Assembly (NCBI RefSeq): GCF_024199945.1
Contig: NZ_JANADP010000001.1
Location: forward strand, 4,030,001-4,094,000
Direction of reading: 5' to 3'
From: Bradyrhizobium sp. CCGUVB4N
GTDB lineage: Bacteria; Pseudomonadota; Alphaproteobacteria; Rhizobiales; Xanthobacteraceae
Length of the DNA stretch: 64,000 bases
Position numbers and translations under genes: made by a program. The notes beneath the pieces are model-generated. The model was given only the letters and a program-made list of their open reading frames with translations, did not search any database and was not told where the DNA came from. This document shows, piece by piece, positions 7,699 to 15,314 of this stretch; position 1 is the stretch's first letter, and the number at the start of each line of letters is the position of its first letter.

Positions 7699-8637
7699 TC
7701 ACGCGATGTGCGGATAGGCCGCATTCTCCCGCCGTTCGCGCTCGCCCAGTTCACGGACGATCTCCTGCAGGAACGACTCCGTGAAAGCGGGCAGGGTGCG
7801 CTCGGCGCGAACATAGATGCCGAGATCCGACCACACCGGGCTGCCCGCATTGTCGAGCGGCAGGAACACGAGCTGAGCGTCGCGCGACAGCCGGCCGATG
7901 CCGAGCTGGGTCTGGAAGGCGACACCGACGCCGCGCGCGGCGAGCTCGCGCATGAGGTCGATCGAGTTGGCTTGAATCGCCGGCTCCGGTGTCTCGGAGA
8001 GCTGCGCGATCAAGGGCTGCAGCAAATGGTAGATCGACAGCTCCGGCAGCGCGTGAATGACGGGGAAGGCGAGGCACTGCTCCAGCGTCACCGTCTTGCG
8101 GCGCGCCAGCGGATGCTCGCGCGCGACGAGCGCGCCGAGGCGAAACCGCTTCAGCGCGACCTGCCGCAGGTCGGGCGGATGCCTGAGCGCGATGGCGATG
8201 CCGATATCGGCCTCACCCCGGCGCAGGGCTTCGAGCACATCGGACGATCCCATGACTTCCGTGGTGAAGCTGACGCGCCGGGCACGGGTCCGGTGCGAGG
8301 CGATCAGATCCGGCAGCACCGATTCGGTGAGGGACTCGATGCAGGCGATGCTGACGCTGCCGTGCCAGGCGCCGGACAGGGACTCGACGTCCGAGCGGAA
8401 GCGATCGAGGTCCTGAAGCACGTTCATGACGTGGCGCGCGAGCATCTCGCCGACCGTCGTCAGGGTCAGGCCGCGCGCATTGCGCTCGAATAAGGGTGAT
8501 CCAACCTCTTGTTCAAGCTTGAGAATTTGGCGACTGACCGCTGAGGAGGCGACGTTCAGGAGGCGTGCCGCGGCGCGGATCGAGCCGGTGCGGCGGACGG
8601 CATGGAAGTACTGGATGGACGGTGAGTGAAAGCGCAT
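7699..8637 (-). CDS. LysR family transcriptional regulator
   Basis: A 312-residue LysR-type regulator. Residues 1-60 hold the winged helix (SIQYFHAVRRTGSIRAAARLLNVASSAVSRQILKLE, FERNARGLTLT with the wing). The rest is the periplasmic-binding-like effector domain, with GEADIGIAIAL and LVAREHPLARR typical of the family. The ATG at 8637 is where the LysR homology begins; the open frame extends further upstream but without homology. It is divergent from the plus-strand gene at 8798 with about 160 bases between, the usual arrangement for a LysR gene and its target. Confidence 0.92.
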   Translation of the reverse strand: MRFHSPSIQYFHAVRRTGSIRAAARLLNVASSAVSRQILKLEQEVGSPLFERNARGLTLTTVGEMLARHVMNVLQDLDRFRSDVESLSGAWHGSVSIACIESLTESVLPDLIASHRTRARRVSFTTEVMGSSDVLEALRRGEADIGIAIALRHPPDLRQVALKRFRLGALVAREHPLARRKTVTLEQCLAFPVIHALPELSIYHLLQPLIAQLSETPEPAIQANSIDLMRELAARGVGVAFQTQLGIGRLSRDAQLVFLPLDNAGSPVWSDLGIYVRAERTLPAFTESFLQEIVRELGERERRENAAYPHIA

Positions 8638-8797
8638 GGGCAGACTATAGCTGTTGCCGAAACGGCAGCAACATGTACGAAATTCTCTGCCTTTTGAGAG
8701 CGCCGGTTTCACCCTAATGTCACGTGCTGACGGGCCTGCCGGGCCCGCGCAGCGACGCGCCCGCAACGATGCGGCTGGGGATTTTGGGGTGAACGAG

Positions 8798-9352
8798 ATG
8801 ATCGCTGGCGAGCTGGAGCACGGGCGCGACACCCGTCTCGTCGATCGCCGCCGCGCCGCCGCCTATGTCGGCGTGACCGCCGGCCGCTTCGAGCAGCTGG
8901 TGCGCGACAATGTCGTGCCGCCGCCGGTCATGGTCGACAACAAGCGGCGCTGGCCGCTCGCCTTGCTCGATGACGCCAGGGAAGCGGTCGGCAGCAGCAT
9001 GCCGTCGCAGCCCGTGGTGCGCGCCGATGTCGAGGCGCGCCCCTGCGATCGCGACAATGTGCCGTCTTCGCGCGAGCTGCCCGATCAAGCCTGGTTCGAG
9101 CAGCGCGCGAGCTTCGTGCAGCGCGTCCGCTGTTCGCTGCTCTCGGGCAACGAGATTCGCCTGCTGCGCGAGTTCAAGCTGCTCAGGCAGAACCAGATCA
9201 GCATGTACGGTTATTACGGCAGCTTCGAAGCGCTGATGGTGCGCGGCTATATCGTCGAGACCGACCGCAAGCCGCCATCGAGCCGCCCGCTGGTGAGTTA
9301 TCGCCTGACGGCGCAGGGCGAGCAGGTGATCGCGGCGCTGAGGGACGAATAG
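8798..9352 (+). CDS. hypothetical protein with MerR/AlpA-like and winged-helix-like parts
   Basis: A 184-residue protein of no family I can name. The N-terminal part reads LVDRRRAAAYVGVTAGRFEQLV then KRRWPLALLDDARE, which resembles the excisionase/AlpA type of small DNA-binding helix-turn-helix. The C-terminal 70 residues (NEIRLLREFKLL, YRLTAQGEQVIAAL) look like a PadR/MarR-type winged helix. A transcription-related role is therefore likely but unproven. Start uncertain: ATG at 8798 after a GGGG stretch, with a GTG 9 bases upstream and an ATG at 8717 as alternatives. It lies divergently next to the LysR gene, which may control it. Confidence 0.65.
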   Translation: MIAGELEHGRDTRLVDRRRAAAYVGVTAGRFEQLVRDNVVPPPVMVDNKRRWPLALLDDAREAVGSSMPSQPVVRADVEARPCDRDNVPSSRELPDQAWFEQRASFVQRVRCSLLSGNEIRLLREFKLLRQNQISMYGYYGSFEALMVRGYIVETDRKPPSSRPLVSYRLTAQGEQVIAALRDE

Positions 9353-9374
9353 CAGGTCGCAATGATCGCGCCGC

Positions 9375-10160
9375 TCAGACGCGCTCGATGGTCAAATCGA
9401 GCCCGAGGCGCGCGAGCATGCGCTGAAAATCCCCAAGATCATAACCCTCGCGCTCTGAAACCAGGGTCCGGAAGGTGCCGGAGCCGGGAGTCGCGTACGA
9501 GCCGACCGCCGCGACGACGTCGTCGGCCGGATCGAGAAACCGCAGGCGCGGCCCGGCCTGCTCGAAATAGCGCAATAGCCAGGGCAGATGCGTGGACGAT
9601 AATGTCGCCACATCCGTGTCCGGATGGAGCGTGCCGAGCTTGGCGCGCACGGCGGCCAGCGTTGTCTCGGGGTCGGTCAGAAACTTGCTGTTCTCGACAA
9701 GCTCGACCAGATCCGACGCGCTGACGAGGTCGACGTTGCCTTGCCCGGCGGATTCGCGCCCGACATAGCCGCGAATTTCAGAGCTCGAGATCAAAGACGC
9801 GACGCCCAGAACGGTGATCCGTTTCGTGACGGATGTGTCGAGCGCGCGCCGGACGGGCGGAAACACGCCGATGATCGGCGTCGGGCTCCAATCCTTGAGA
9901 TCGTCGAGGACCATGACCGAAGGCGCATTGGAAGCGATCACGATTGCTGCCGGACCGAAACTCTCCAGGCGTTCGATCGTCCGTCGCATCACGGCGAGCA
10001 GCTCGGTCCGGCCCTTGCCGCCATAGGGGAAGCTGGCGCGATCGGCGAAGTAGAGCACATCCTGACCGGGAAACCGGTCCGCGATCTTGCGCGCGATGGC
10101 GTAGCTGCCGATCCCGGCATCGAAGACCGCGATGGGCCGGTTCAGGGTGACATTGTTCAC
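9375..10160 (-). CDS. cysteine-less glutamate racemase (MurI) homologue
   Basis: A 261-residue protein aligned with glutamate/aspartate racemases: FDAGIGSYAIARKI corresponds to the FDSGVGG start of MurI, YFADRASFPYGGKG to YFGDTARVPYG, and GVFPPVRRAL to the GVIEP region. In MurI the two catalytic cysteines lie in ACNTAS and GCTH. Here these read IASNAPS (Ser77) and LSSTH (Ser189), and the protein has no cysteine at all. Two-base racemisation by the known mechanism is therefore unlikely; the protein may be a binding protein, a hydrolase-like variant or a serine-based enzyme. Start is a GTG at 10160 without a strong ribosome site. It follows the DUF2478 gene by 86 bases on the same strand. Confidence 0.85.
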   Translation of the reverse strand: MNNVTLNRPIAVFDAGIGSYAIARKIADRFPGQDVLYFADRASFPYGGKGRTELLAVMRRTIERLESFGPAAIVIASNAPSVMVLDDLKDWSPTPIIGVFPPVRRALDTSVTKRITVLGVASLISSSEIRGYVGRESAGQGNVDLVSASDLVELVENSKFLTDPETTLAAVRAKLGTLHPDTDVATLSSTHLPWLLRYFEQAGPRLRFLDPADDVVAAVGSYATPGSGTFRTLVSEREGYDLGDFQRMLARLGLDLTIERV

Positions 10161-10246
10161 GATGCAGCACGCCGAGCTGATGAAGGACGCGACGTCTCTG
10201 CATCAGCCACAGGCCGATGTAAACCCACACCAGGTTGCGGATTATT

Positions 10247-10807
10247 TCACTTCAAAATTTCACAAACCGTCGGATGCTCATCGGGCATAGGTGCGGCATC
10301 TTGCGTCGAGATAGCCTGCCACCAAATGTCCAGCGCGCCGCGATCGCAACCAAGCTTGACGCTCATGCCGCCGGCGAACTTGATCCAGTCGGCGAAGTGG
10401 TCTCTGCCGACCGCGATCACCACGGGGATGTCGGCATCGAGCGCGCGCTCGATCAGATAGGACAGGCCCTTGCCGTCGCGTTCGCGCTTGCCGAAGCGGT
10501 TGATGATGACGAGGTCGGCGCCGTGCGAGAGCGCATCCGCGATCCGCGTCCCCGCATTCTGCAGCCGTGCCAAATCGAGGCGGCAGCCTTGTGCGGCCGG
10601 GTCGAAATCCTGCGCGAGCAGCAACTTTTCGCCGCTGTGAAGCAGGATGGCCGAGAGGCTGGAATCGGCGCATTGGCCGGCCTGCACCATGCCGACGACG
10701 CGATGGCCGCGCGTCACCAGATCGGCGGCGAAGCTGCGCAAGACGGCGTCGGGGTCCTGATCGGGCGTGTAGACGAGGGCGGCGAGGTCGCATTGCGCAT
10801 CGAACAT
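10247..10807 (-). CDS. DUF2478 domain protein
   Basis: A 186-residue cytosolic protein that I assign to DUF2478 from its layout: LAALVYTPDQDPDAVLRSFAADLVTRGHRVVGMVQ at the start, a middle part with ILLHSGEKLLLAQDFDPAAQGCRLDLARL, then ADLVIINRFGKRERDGKGLSYLIERALDADIPVVIAV. The fold suggests a P-loop-like Rossmann protein without an intact Walker A. From memory, members often sit beside molybdate transport or molybdenum-enzyme genes, which fits the ModE-like genes and Mo-box motifs nearby. Strong GGAGG precedes the ATG. It lies downstream of an aldehyde dehydrogenase gene on the same strand, separated by a terminator hairpin. Confidence 0.75.
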   Translation of the reverse strand: MFDAQCDLAALVYTPDQDPDAVLRSFAADLVTRGHRVVGMVQAGQCADSSLSAILLHSGEKLLLAQDFDPAAQGCRLDLARLQNAGTRIADALSHGADLVIINRFGKRERDGKGLSYLIERALDADIPVVIAVGRDHFADWIKFAGGMSVKLGCDRGALDIWWQAISTQDAAPMPDEHPTVCEILK

Positions 10808-10839
10808 GGTCCGCCTCCGTTTCCATCACAAATGAGGAA

Positions 10840-10875
10840 GGGGCCGCGGCGGTTCCGCCGCGGCCCCCGGTTTTT
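10840..10875. terminator. strong GC hairpin after the aldehyde dehydrogenase gene
   Basis: GGGGCCGCGGCGG and CCGCCGCGGCCCC are perfect inverted repeats, 13 bp each with two bases between. On the plus strand TTTTT follows; on the minus strand the 3' side is pyrimidine-rich (TTCCTCATT). It directly follows the stop of the 10879-12288 gene and should end or weaken read-through into the DUF2478 gene. Confidence 0.7.
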
Positions 10876-10878
10876 GGA

Positions 10879-12288
10879 TCAGGCCGCGGGCGGGCCGTTG
10901 ATGATCTGGAGCTGGGTGAATTCGGCGAGGCCTTCCTCGGCGAACTCGGTACCGATGCCCGACTGCTTGGCGCCGCCGAACGGGATGTGCGGGGCCATGT
11001 CGAGATGCTTGTTGATCCAGACCGTGCCGGACTCGAGCTGCGTTGCCACCTCGTGGGCGCGCTTGATGTCGGACGACCAGACCGAGGCGCCGAGGCCGTA
11101 GGTCGTCGCGTTGGCGCGGCGGATCACGTCATCCTTATCGGAATATTTGATCAGCGGCAGCACCGGTCCGAACTGCTCCTCGTCGACCAGCTTCGAGCCT
11201 TCCTTGATGTCGCGCACGATGGTCGGTTCGATGAAATAGCCGGGACGGTCCATCGCGGCGCCGCCGGCGACCACCTTGCCGTTCTTGTGCGCGTCCTCGA
11301 GGAACGTCTTCACCTTCTCGTACTGCATCTTGTTCTGCAGCGGCCCGAGCTTGGTGCCCTGCTTGGAACCGTCGTCGACGACCGTGCTCTTGGCGATCGC
11401 GACCAGCTCGTCGCAGAGCTCGTCATAGACGGACTCGTGCACATAGAGCCGCTTGATGGCGAGGCAGACCTGGCCGGAGTTCTGGAACGCGCCTTCGAAG
11501 ATGCCGGGTGCGACCTTCTTCGGGTCGACGTCGTCGAGCACGATGCCGGCGTCGTTGCCGCCAAGCTCGAGCGTGATGCGCTTGAGCGTCTGCGCAGCAC
11601 TCGCCATCACCTTCTGGCCGGTGGCCGTCGAGCCGGTGAAGGAGATCTTGCGGATGTCGGGATGCTTGGTCATCTCGCCGCCGAGATCGTTGGCGTCGGT
11701 AATGAAGTTGAGCACGCCCTTCGGCACGACGTCCTTGATCAGCTCGGCGAAGCGCAGGGAGGAGAGCGGCGTGGTCGGCGCGGGCTTCACGATCAGGGTG
11801 TTGCCGGCGATGAGCGCGGAGGGCAGCTTGAAGGCGAGGATCAGGAGGGGATAGTTCCAGGGGATGATGGCGCCGACGACGCCGAGCGGGCGGCGATAGG
11901 CTTCCACCTTGCGGTCGCCGGAATTCTCGATGACCTTCATCGGCAGATCGAGTGAGCCGAGATAGCGGAAGAAGGCGGCCATGCCGAGCACTTCGCCGGT
12001 GGCATCCGCGAGCGGCTTGCCCTGTTCGGCGGTGAGCAGGCGCGCGAGCTCGCCGGAGTTGGCCTCGATCACGTCGGCCATCTTCATCACGACCTTGCGG
12101 CGGTCCTCCATCGAGGTCGCGGACCAGGCCGGGAAGGCAGCCTTCGCGGCGGCAACGGCCGTATCAAGCTGCGACTTCGAGGCGCGAGGGCATTGTGCCA
12201 CCACCTCTTCGGTCGCGGGATTGAGAACCGGCATCGTCATGTCGCCGGGCACCATTTTGCCGTCGATGAGAAGATTGAAGTCACTCAT
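10879..12288 (-). CDS. NAD(P)-dependent aldehyde dehydrogenase
   Basis: A 469-residue member of the ALDH superfamily, which oxidises aldehydes to acids. The catalytic Glu241 is in LELGGND and the nucleophile Cys275 in NSGQVCLAIKR. PWNYP, FTGSTATG and the C-terminal PFGGAKQSGIGTE are all present. The subgroup is close to succinate-semialdehyde / medium-chain aldehyde dehydrogenases, but the substrate cannot be read off. Its start lies 40 bases from a 24-bp dyad matching the ModE operator (12328-12351), so expression may respond to molybdate. Downstream on the same strand are DUF2478 and the MurI-like gene, beyond a hairpin. Confidence 0.93.
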   Translation of the reverse strand: MSDFNLLIDGKMVPGDMTMPVLNPATEEVVAQCPRASKSQLDTAVAAAKAAFPAWSATSMEDRRKVVMKMADVIEANSGELARLLTAEQGKPLADATGEVLGMAAFFRYLGSLDLPMKVIENSGDRKVEAYRRPLGVVGAIIPWNYPLLILAFKLPSALIAGNTLIVKPAPTTPLSSLRFAELIKDVVPKGVLNFITDANDLGGEMTKHPDIRKISFTGSTATGQKVMASAAQTLKRITLELGGNDAGIVLDDVDPKKVAPGIFEGAFQNSGQVCLAIKRLYVHESVYDELCDELVAIAKSTVVDDGSKQGTKLGPLQNKMQYEKVKTFLEDAHKNGKVVAGGAAMDRPGYFIEPTIVRDIKEGSKLVDEEQFGPVLPLIKYSDKDDVIRRANATTYGLGASVWSSDIKRAHEVATQLESGTVWINKHLDMAPHIPFGGAKQSGIGTEFAEEGLAEFTQLQIINGPPAA

Positions 12289-12327
12289 AGGCTTTTCGCT
12301 CCCTTGCAGAACGGGCCGTTCGGGCCT

Positions 12328-12351
12328 CGCTATATCGAACTATATATCACG
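12328..12351. promoter_or_regulatory. Mo-box-like dyad A
   Basis: CGCTATATC-N6-TATATCACG. The half-site sequence and 9-6-9 spacing match the ModE operator known from E. coli modA and the Mo-boxes of Rhodobacter. It is framed by a further imperfect inverted repeat, CCGTTCGGGCC at 12316-12326 and GGCCGAACGG at 12356-12365. It lies 40 bases upstream of the aldehyde dehydrogenase start on the minus strand, where a repressor could cover the promoter. Confidence 0.65.
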
Positions 12352-12423
12352 CCCCGGCCGAACGGGCCATGGCGGCCGGTTCGATCAAATCCAGAAAAGC
12401 AGGCTGGACGCGGGTGGACATAT

Positions 12424-12447
12424 CGATATATCTTGACGGATATAGCG
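12424..12447. promoter_or_regulatory. Mo-box-like dyad B
   Basis: CGATATATC-N6-GATATAGCG. The right arm is the reverse complement of CGCTATATC, so the dyad is nearly perfect. It ends 21 bases before the ATG of the plus-strand gene at 12469 and shares a 180-base divergent promoter region with dyad A. Confidence 0.65.
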
Positions 12448-12468
12448 AACTGCGTTCCGGGACTGGCG

Positions 12469-12846
12469 ATGGAAATCAAGGTGAGGCAGCTCACGACCTG
12501 CGAGGTGGCGGCCGACGGCGGTGCGATCTCGCTGGGCTTCGAGGACGTGACGGGGAGTACCGCGGCCGTCAGTGTCTCGCTCAACCAGGTCGGTGCCCTC
12601 ATCATGACGCTGCCCGGCCTGCTCGAGGCGGCCCTGAAAGCCCGCTACGGCGACCAGAGCCTGCGCTATGCTTATCCGCTGGCATCCTGGGCGATCGAAC
12701 AGTCGACCGACACGAGCCAGCGCATCATCACGCTTCAGACCGAGGACGGCTTCAAGGTCCGCTTCTCGATCCCCAGGGACGAGCAGAGCCTGCTCGGCGA
12801 AGCGCTGACGCAGCCGATGCCGGACATGCCGGTGCGGCCGAACTAG
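12469..12846 (+). CDS. hypothetical protein behind a Mo-box-like dyad
   Basis: A 125-residue cytosolic protein, family not recognised. It begins MEIKVRQLTTCEVAADGGAI and contains a strand-rich N-terminal half (ISLGFEDVTGSTAAVSVSLNQVGALIMTLPGLLEAAL) and a second part RIITLQTEDGFKVRFSIPRDEQSLLGEAL. The layout suggests a small alpha/beta domain without catalytic motifs, cysteine clusters or membrane segments. The ATG at 12469 follows dyad B by 21 bases. It is divergent from an aldehyde dehydrogenase and convergent with a glutathione transferase, with which it shares two stop-codon bases. Confidence 0.75.
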   Translation: MEIKVRQLTTCEVAADGGAISLGFEDVTGSTAAVSVSLNQVGALIMTLPGLLEAALKARYGDQSLRYAYPLASWAIEQSTDTSQRIITLQTEDGFKVRFSIPRDEQSLLGEALTQPMPDMPVRPN

Positions 12847-13448
12847 GGCTCGCTGACCTGGAAGAGCGGTTGTTCTGCGAGCCTGCTCGTCAGTGCGCGT
12901 AGCCTGGGCATGAGAACATCGGTATCGATGCCGCGTGCACGCGCGAGCCGTTCCGCGACAACGGCGGTCACATCGGCCTGGGTGAGACGCTCGAGCAACA
13001 AATACGGCTGCTTCGGCTCTATCATGGCTTCGACCGTGTTAAGCGCATTGGCGGCCTGGGCCATGCAGTCGTCGATCCACGGCTGATGCACCTTCTCCGG
13101 CGGACGGTGGTTGCCCTCATAGGCCGCGTGAAGGCACTTCTCGCACACGCCCATCATCATGGCCGCGACCTTCAAGACGGCGCGGCGATCGGCGCCGTGG
13201 CGCGGCGTGAGAGGCTGGTCGCCACCGTAGGCTTCATCGAGATGATCAATGATCGCGTCGCTATCGATCAACGTCTCGCCGCTGTCGAGCACGAGCGCCG
13301 GAATGCGGCCAAGCGGATTGCTTGCCCTGACCTCCGCGCGGTCGCCGAAGCCGGACAGTGCACGCTGCTCAAACGGAACGCCGTAAATATTGAGCGTGAT
13401 CGCAACGCGTCGCGTAAACGGTGAGCGATTGACCCCGATCAGCAGCAT
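12843..13448 (-). CDS. glutathione S-transferase family protein
   Basis: A 201-residue protein with the thioredoxin-like N-terminal domain of GSTs: LIGVNRSPFTRRVAITLNIYGVPFEQRAL, then ASNPLGRIPALVLDSGETLIDSDAIIDHLDEAYG, where SNPLGRIPALV and the E-S/D-S-xAI pattern mark the glutathione-binding site (here DSDAI). The C-terminal helical domain ends in QADVTAVVAERLAR. Substrate unknown. The stop codon TAG overlaps the TAG of the convergent gene. It is 22-25 bases after the ModE-like gene's end region on the opposite side, with the ModE-like gene upstream on the same strand (13470-13844). Confidence 0.88.
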   Translation of the reverse strand: MLLIGVNRSPFTRRVAITLNIYGVPFEQRALSGFGDRAEVRASNPLGRIPALVLDSGETLIDSDAIIDHLDEAYGGDQPLTPRHGADRRAVLKVAAMMMGVCEKCLHAAYEGNHRPPEKVHQPWIDDCMAQAANALNTVEAMIEPKQPYLLLERLTQADVTAVVAERLARARGIDTDVLMPRLRALTSRLAEQPLFQVSEP

Positions 13449-13469
13449 TGCGCGATCCCGACCATTGGT

Positions 13470-13844
13470 TCACGACTTGCGGGAACGGGCGATGTCGCTC
13501 TTCAGCGCTTCCAGATCCTTGTGCACCGCGCGGGCGGCGTCGCGCTCGATCTTGCGGTAGCGCGCAACGAGCTTTTCGCCGAACGGAGTCAGCATTGCGC
13601 CGCCGCCGTTCTTGCCGCCGGCCTGCGGCTCGACCGCGGGATGTCCGCAGATCCGGTTGATCTCGTCGACGAGATCCCAGGCGCGCTTGTAGGACATGTC
13701 CATGGCGCGGCCGGCCCCGGAGATCGAGCCTTGCTCGCGGATCTGCTCCAGAAGCTCGATCTTGCCGGGCCCGATCCGGTCCTCGCCGTCGAGGTCGATG
13801 CGAAGGCTCAGCTGGGGAAGGGATTTGGCGCTCGCGCGCGACAT
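13470..13844 (-). CDS. ModE-type winged-helix regulator without Mop/TOBE domains
   Basis: A 124-residue stand-alone DNA-binding domain of the ModE/LysR N-terminal type: GKIELLEQIREQGSISGAGRAMDMSYKRAWDLVDEIN then GGKNGGGAMLTPFGEKLVARYRKIE, the order seen in ModE. Full ModE proteins carry two molybdate-binding Mop (TOBE) domains after this; here the protein ends after a short helical tail. It may act as a molybdate-independent repressor or compete for the same operators. Its presence next to five Mo-box-like sites is the main support for a molybdenum-related role. It is followed by the GST gene on the same strand. Confidence 0.85.
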   Translation of the reverse strand: MSRASAKSLPQLSLRIDLDGEDRIGPGKIELLEQIREQGSISGAGRAMDMSYKRAWDLVDEINRICGHPAVEPQAGGKNGGGAMLTPFGEKLVARYRKIERDAARAVHKDLEALKSDIARSRKS

Positions 13845-13940
13845 GACCGGCTCTCTTGAATGACTCTAAACAGAGAGTGCCACTCTTGCCCACGGTGGAC
13901 AAGGTGAAGGCGCCGGATTTCCCAGAAGATAGACCTTTGT

Positions 13941-13970
13941 CGAGGGCACGGGCGCGAGCCCGTGCCCTCG
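13941..13970. terminator. hairpin after the MFS transporter gene
   Basis: CGAGGGCACGGGC and CGTG-rich reverse arm GCCCGTGCCCTCG pair perfectly over 13 bp with the loop GCGA. It lies 15 bases past the stop of the minus-strand MFS gene. There is only a weak U-rich stretch afterwards, so termination is likely but not certain. Confidence 0.6.
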
Positions 13971-13984
13971 TAGACGCCTGCACC

Positions 13985-15274
13985 TTACTCCGCGGGGCTT
14001 CCGACCACCGCGCCCTGACTGACGTCCTCGCGGGCAAGGATCACCAGGAGGCCGACGATGACGAGTTCGACAACCGCGAAGGCGATGAAGGCGCCGGTGA
14101 ACGAGCCCCCGGAGGCGTTGATGATGGCACCCATCATCCAGGGCGCCACGAACGCCGAGAAGATGCCAAACACCTCGGCGTATCCGATCGCGGCCGGCGC
14201 CAGCGCGTCGGAGTATTTTTCGCTGAGCAGGGCGAAGATCGCGCCGCCGCCGAGCAGCGCGATGCCGCTGAGCGCCGCAAACAGCACCAGCATCGGAAAC
14301 GACATCGGAGTGACCACGCTCCACAGGAACATCAGCGCCGTCAGGAAAGCGAGACATGCGGTGAGCTTGATCATGAAAGGCTTGCCGAGCCGATCGGACA
14401 TGTACCCGCCAATCACCAGGAACAGCACCTGCGACAGCCCCATGACGGTGCCGATGATTGCGCCGGCCTCCGGGGGCATATGCTGCACGGTGATGAAGGC
14501 CGGCACCACCCAGGTGGCGGTACCGGCGATCGCGAAGGTGCAGGCCACGATGCCGAAGCCGCCGACCGCGATCCATTTCGAGCGGAATATCTCGCCGAGC
14601 GGCAGGTGCTGCTGCGGTGTTTCGTTGCCCCAGGTGAAACCGTCGAGGCCAAGCTCGCGCGGATTGTTGCGGACGACGAGTGCATCGACGGCCGCGACCA
14701 GCAGCGTGCCGATGGCCAGCACGGCGAAGAAGGTTCGCCAACCGGTCGCGATCGTCAGGGGGATGCCGAGCGCGAAATCCATGGTGATGGCGAGGCTGTA
14801 GGCGGCGAGGATGATGCCGACCACCGAGCCGCGCCGGCTTTGCGGAAACCAGCCGAAGATCAGCTTCATATTGCCGATGAAGATGCCGGCGTCAAAGAAG
14901 CCGATCACGAGCCGGAGTATCACGAGCTGCGTGTAACTCTGCACGAACACCTGAAGCACCATGCCGATTCCGGTGCCCGCAAGCCCGATCAGCAGCATGT
15001 TGCGCGCCGTCATCGACCGGCTGACCGGCGACCACACCACCATGCCGATGCCGTAAGTCAGCGCAAAGATACCTTGCGCAAGCCCGGCCTCGGCGGGATT
15101 GAGCTTGAGGCTCTCGGAGACGAAAGGCAGTACCGCCGCGAAGGCATACCAGTCCGCGGCGAGAAATATCTCGCAGAGGATGGCCAGCGCCAGCATGCCC
15201 TTTTGCCACCGGGCTATCCGACGGCGGTCGCTCTCGGAGATGGTCGTCCAAGTCGTTGTCAGCGTGGTCATCAT
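13985..15274 (-). CDS. major facilitator superfamily transporter
   Basis: A 429-residue membrane transporter with about 12 hydrophobic segments. Between helices 2 and 3 it has VVWSPVSRSMTARNMLLIG, the MFS loop with basic residues, and a matching loop GGYMSDRLGKPFMIKL between helices 8 and 9. It resembles anion:cation symporters (ACS/aromatic acid type), consistent with uptake of an organic acid or aromatic substrate. It is the last gene of a minus-strand run: flavin monooxygenase, FMN reductase, alpha/beta hydrolase, cupin, MFS. It therefore probably imports the substrate of that pathway. Two ATGs are possible (15274 or 15271). Confidence 0.9.
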   Translation of the reverse strand: MMTTLTTTWTTISESDRRRIARWQKGMLALAILCEIFLAADWYAFAAVLPFVSESLKLNPAEAGLAQGIFALTYGIGMVVWSPVSRSMTARNMLLIGLAGTGIGMVLQVFVQSYTQLVILRLVIGFFDAGIFIGNMKLIFGWFPQSRRGSVVGIILAAYSLAITMDFALGIPLTIATGWRTFFAVLAIGTLLVAAVDALVVRNNPRELGLDGFTWGNETPQQHLPLGEIFRSKWIAVGGFGIVACTFAIAGTATWVVPAFITVQHMPPEAGAIIGTVMGLSQVLFLVIGGYMSDRLGKPFMIKLTACLAFLTALMFLWSVVTPMSFPMLVLFAALSGIALLGGGAIFALLSEKYSDALAPAAIGYAEVFGIFSAFVAPWMMGAIINASGGSFTGAFIAFAVVELVIVGLLVILAREDVSQGAVVGSPAE

Positions 15275-15314
15275 CGGGTCTCGCGGTTTGCGTGTCGGTG
15301 GAATCGGCGCAGCG

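Noticed and set aside
6610..8493. 627-codon plus-strand frame
   Set aside because: Runs antisense through two regulator genes (AraC, LysR) with clear helix-turn-helix motifs.
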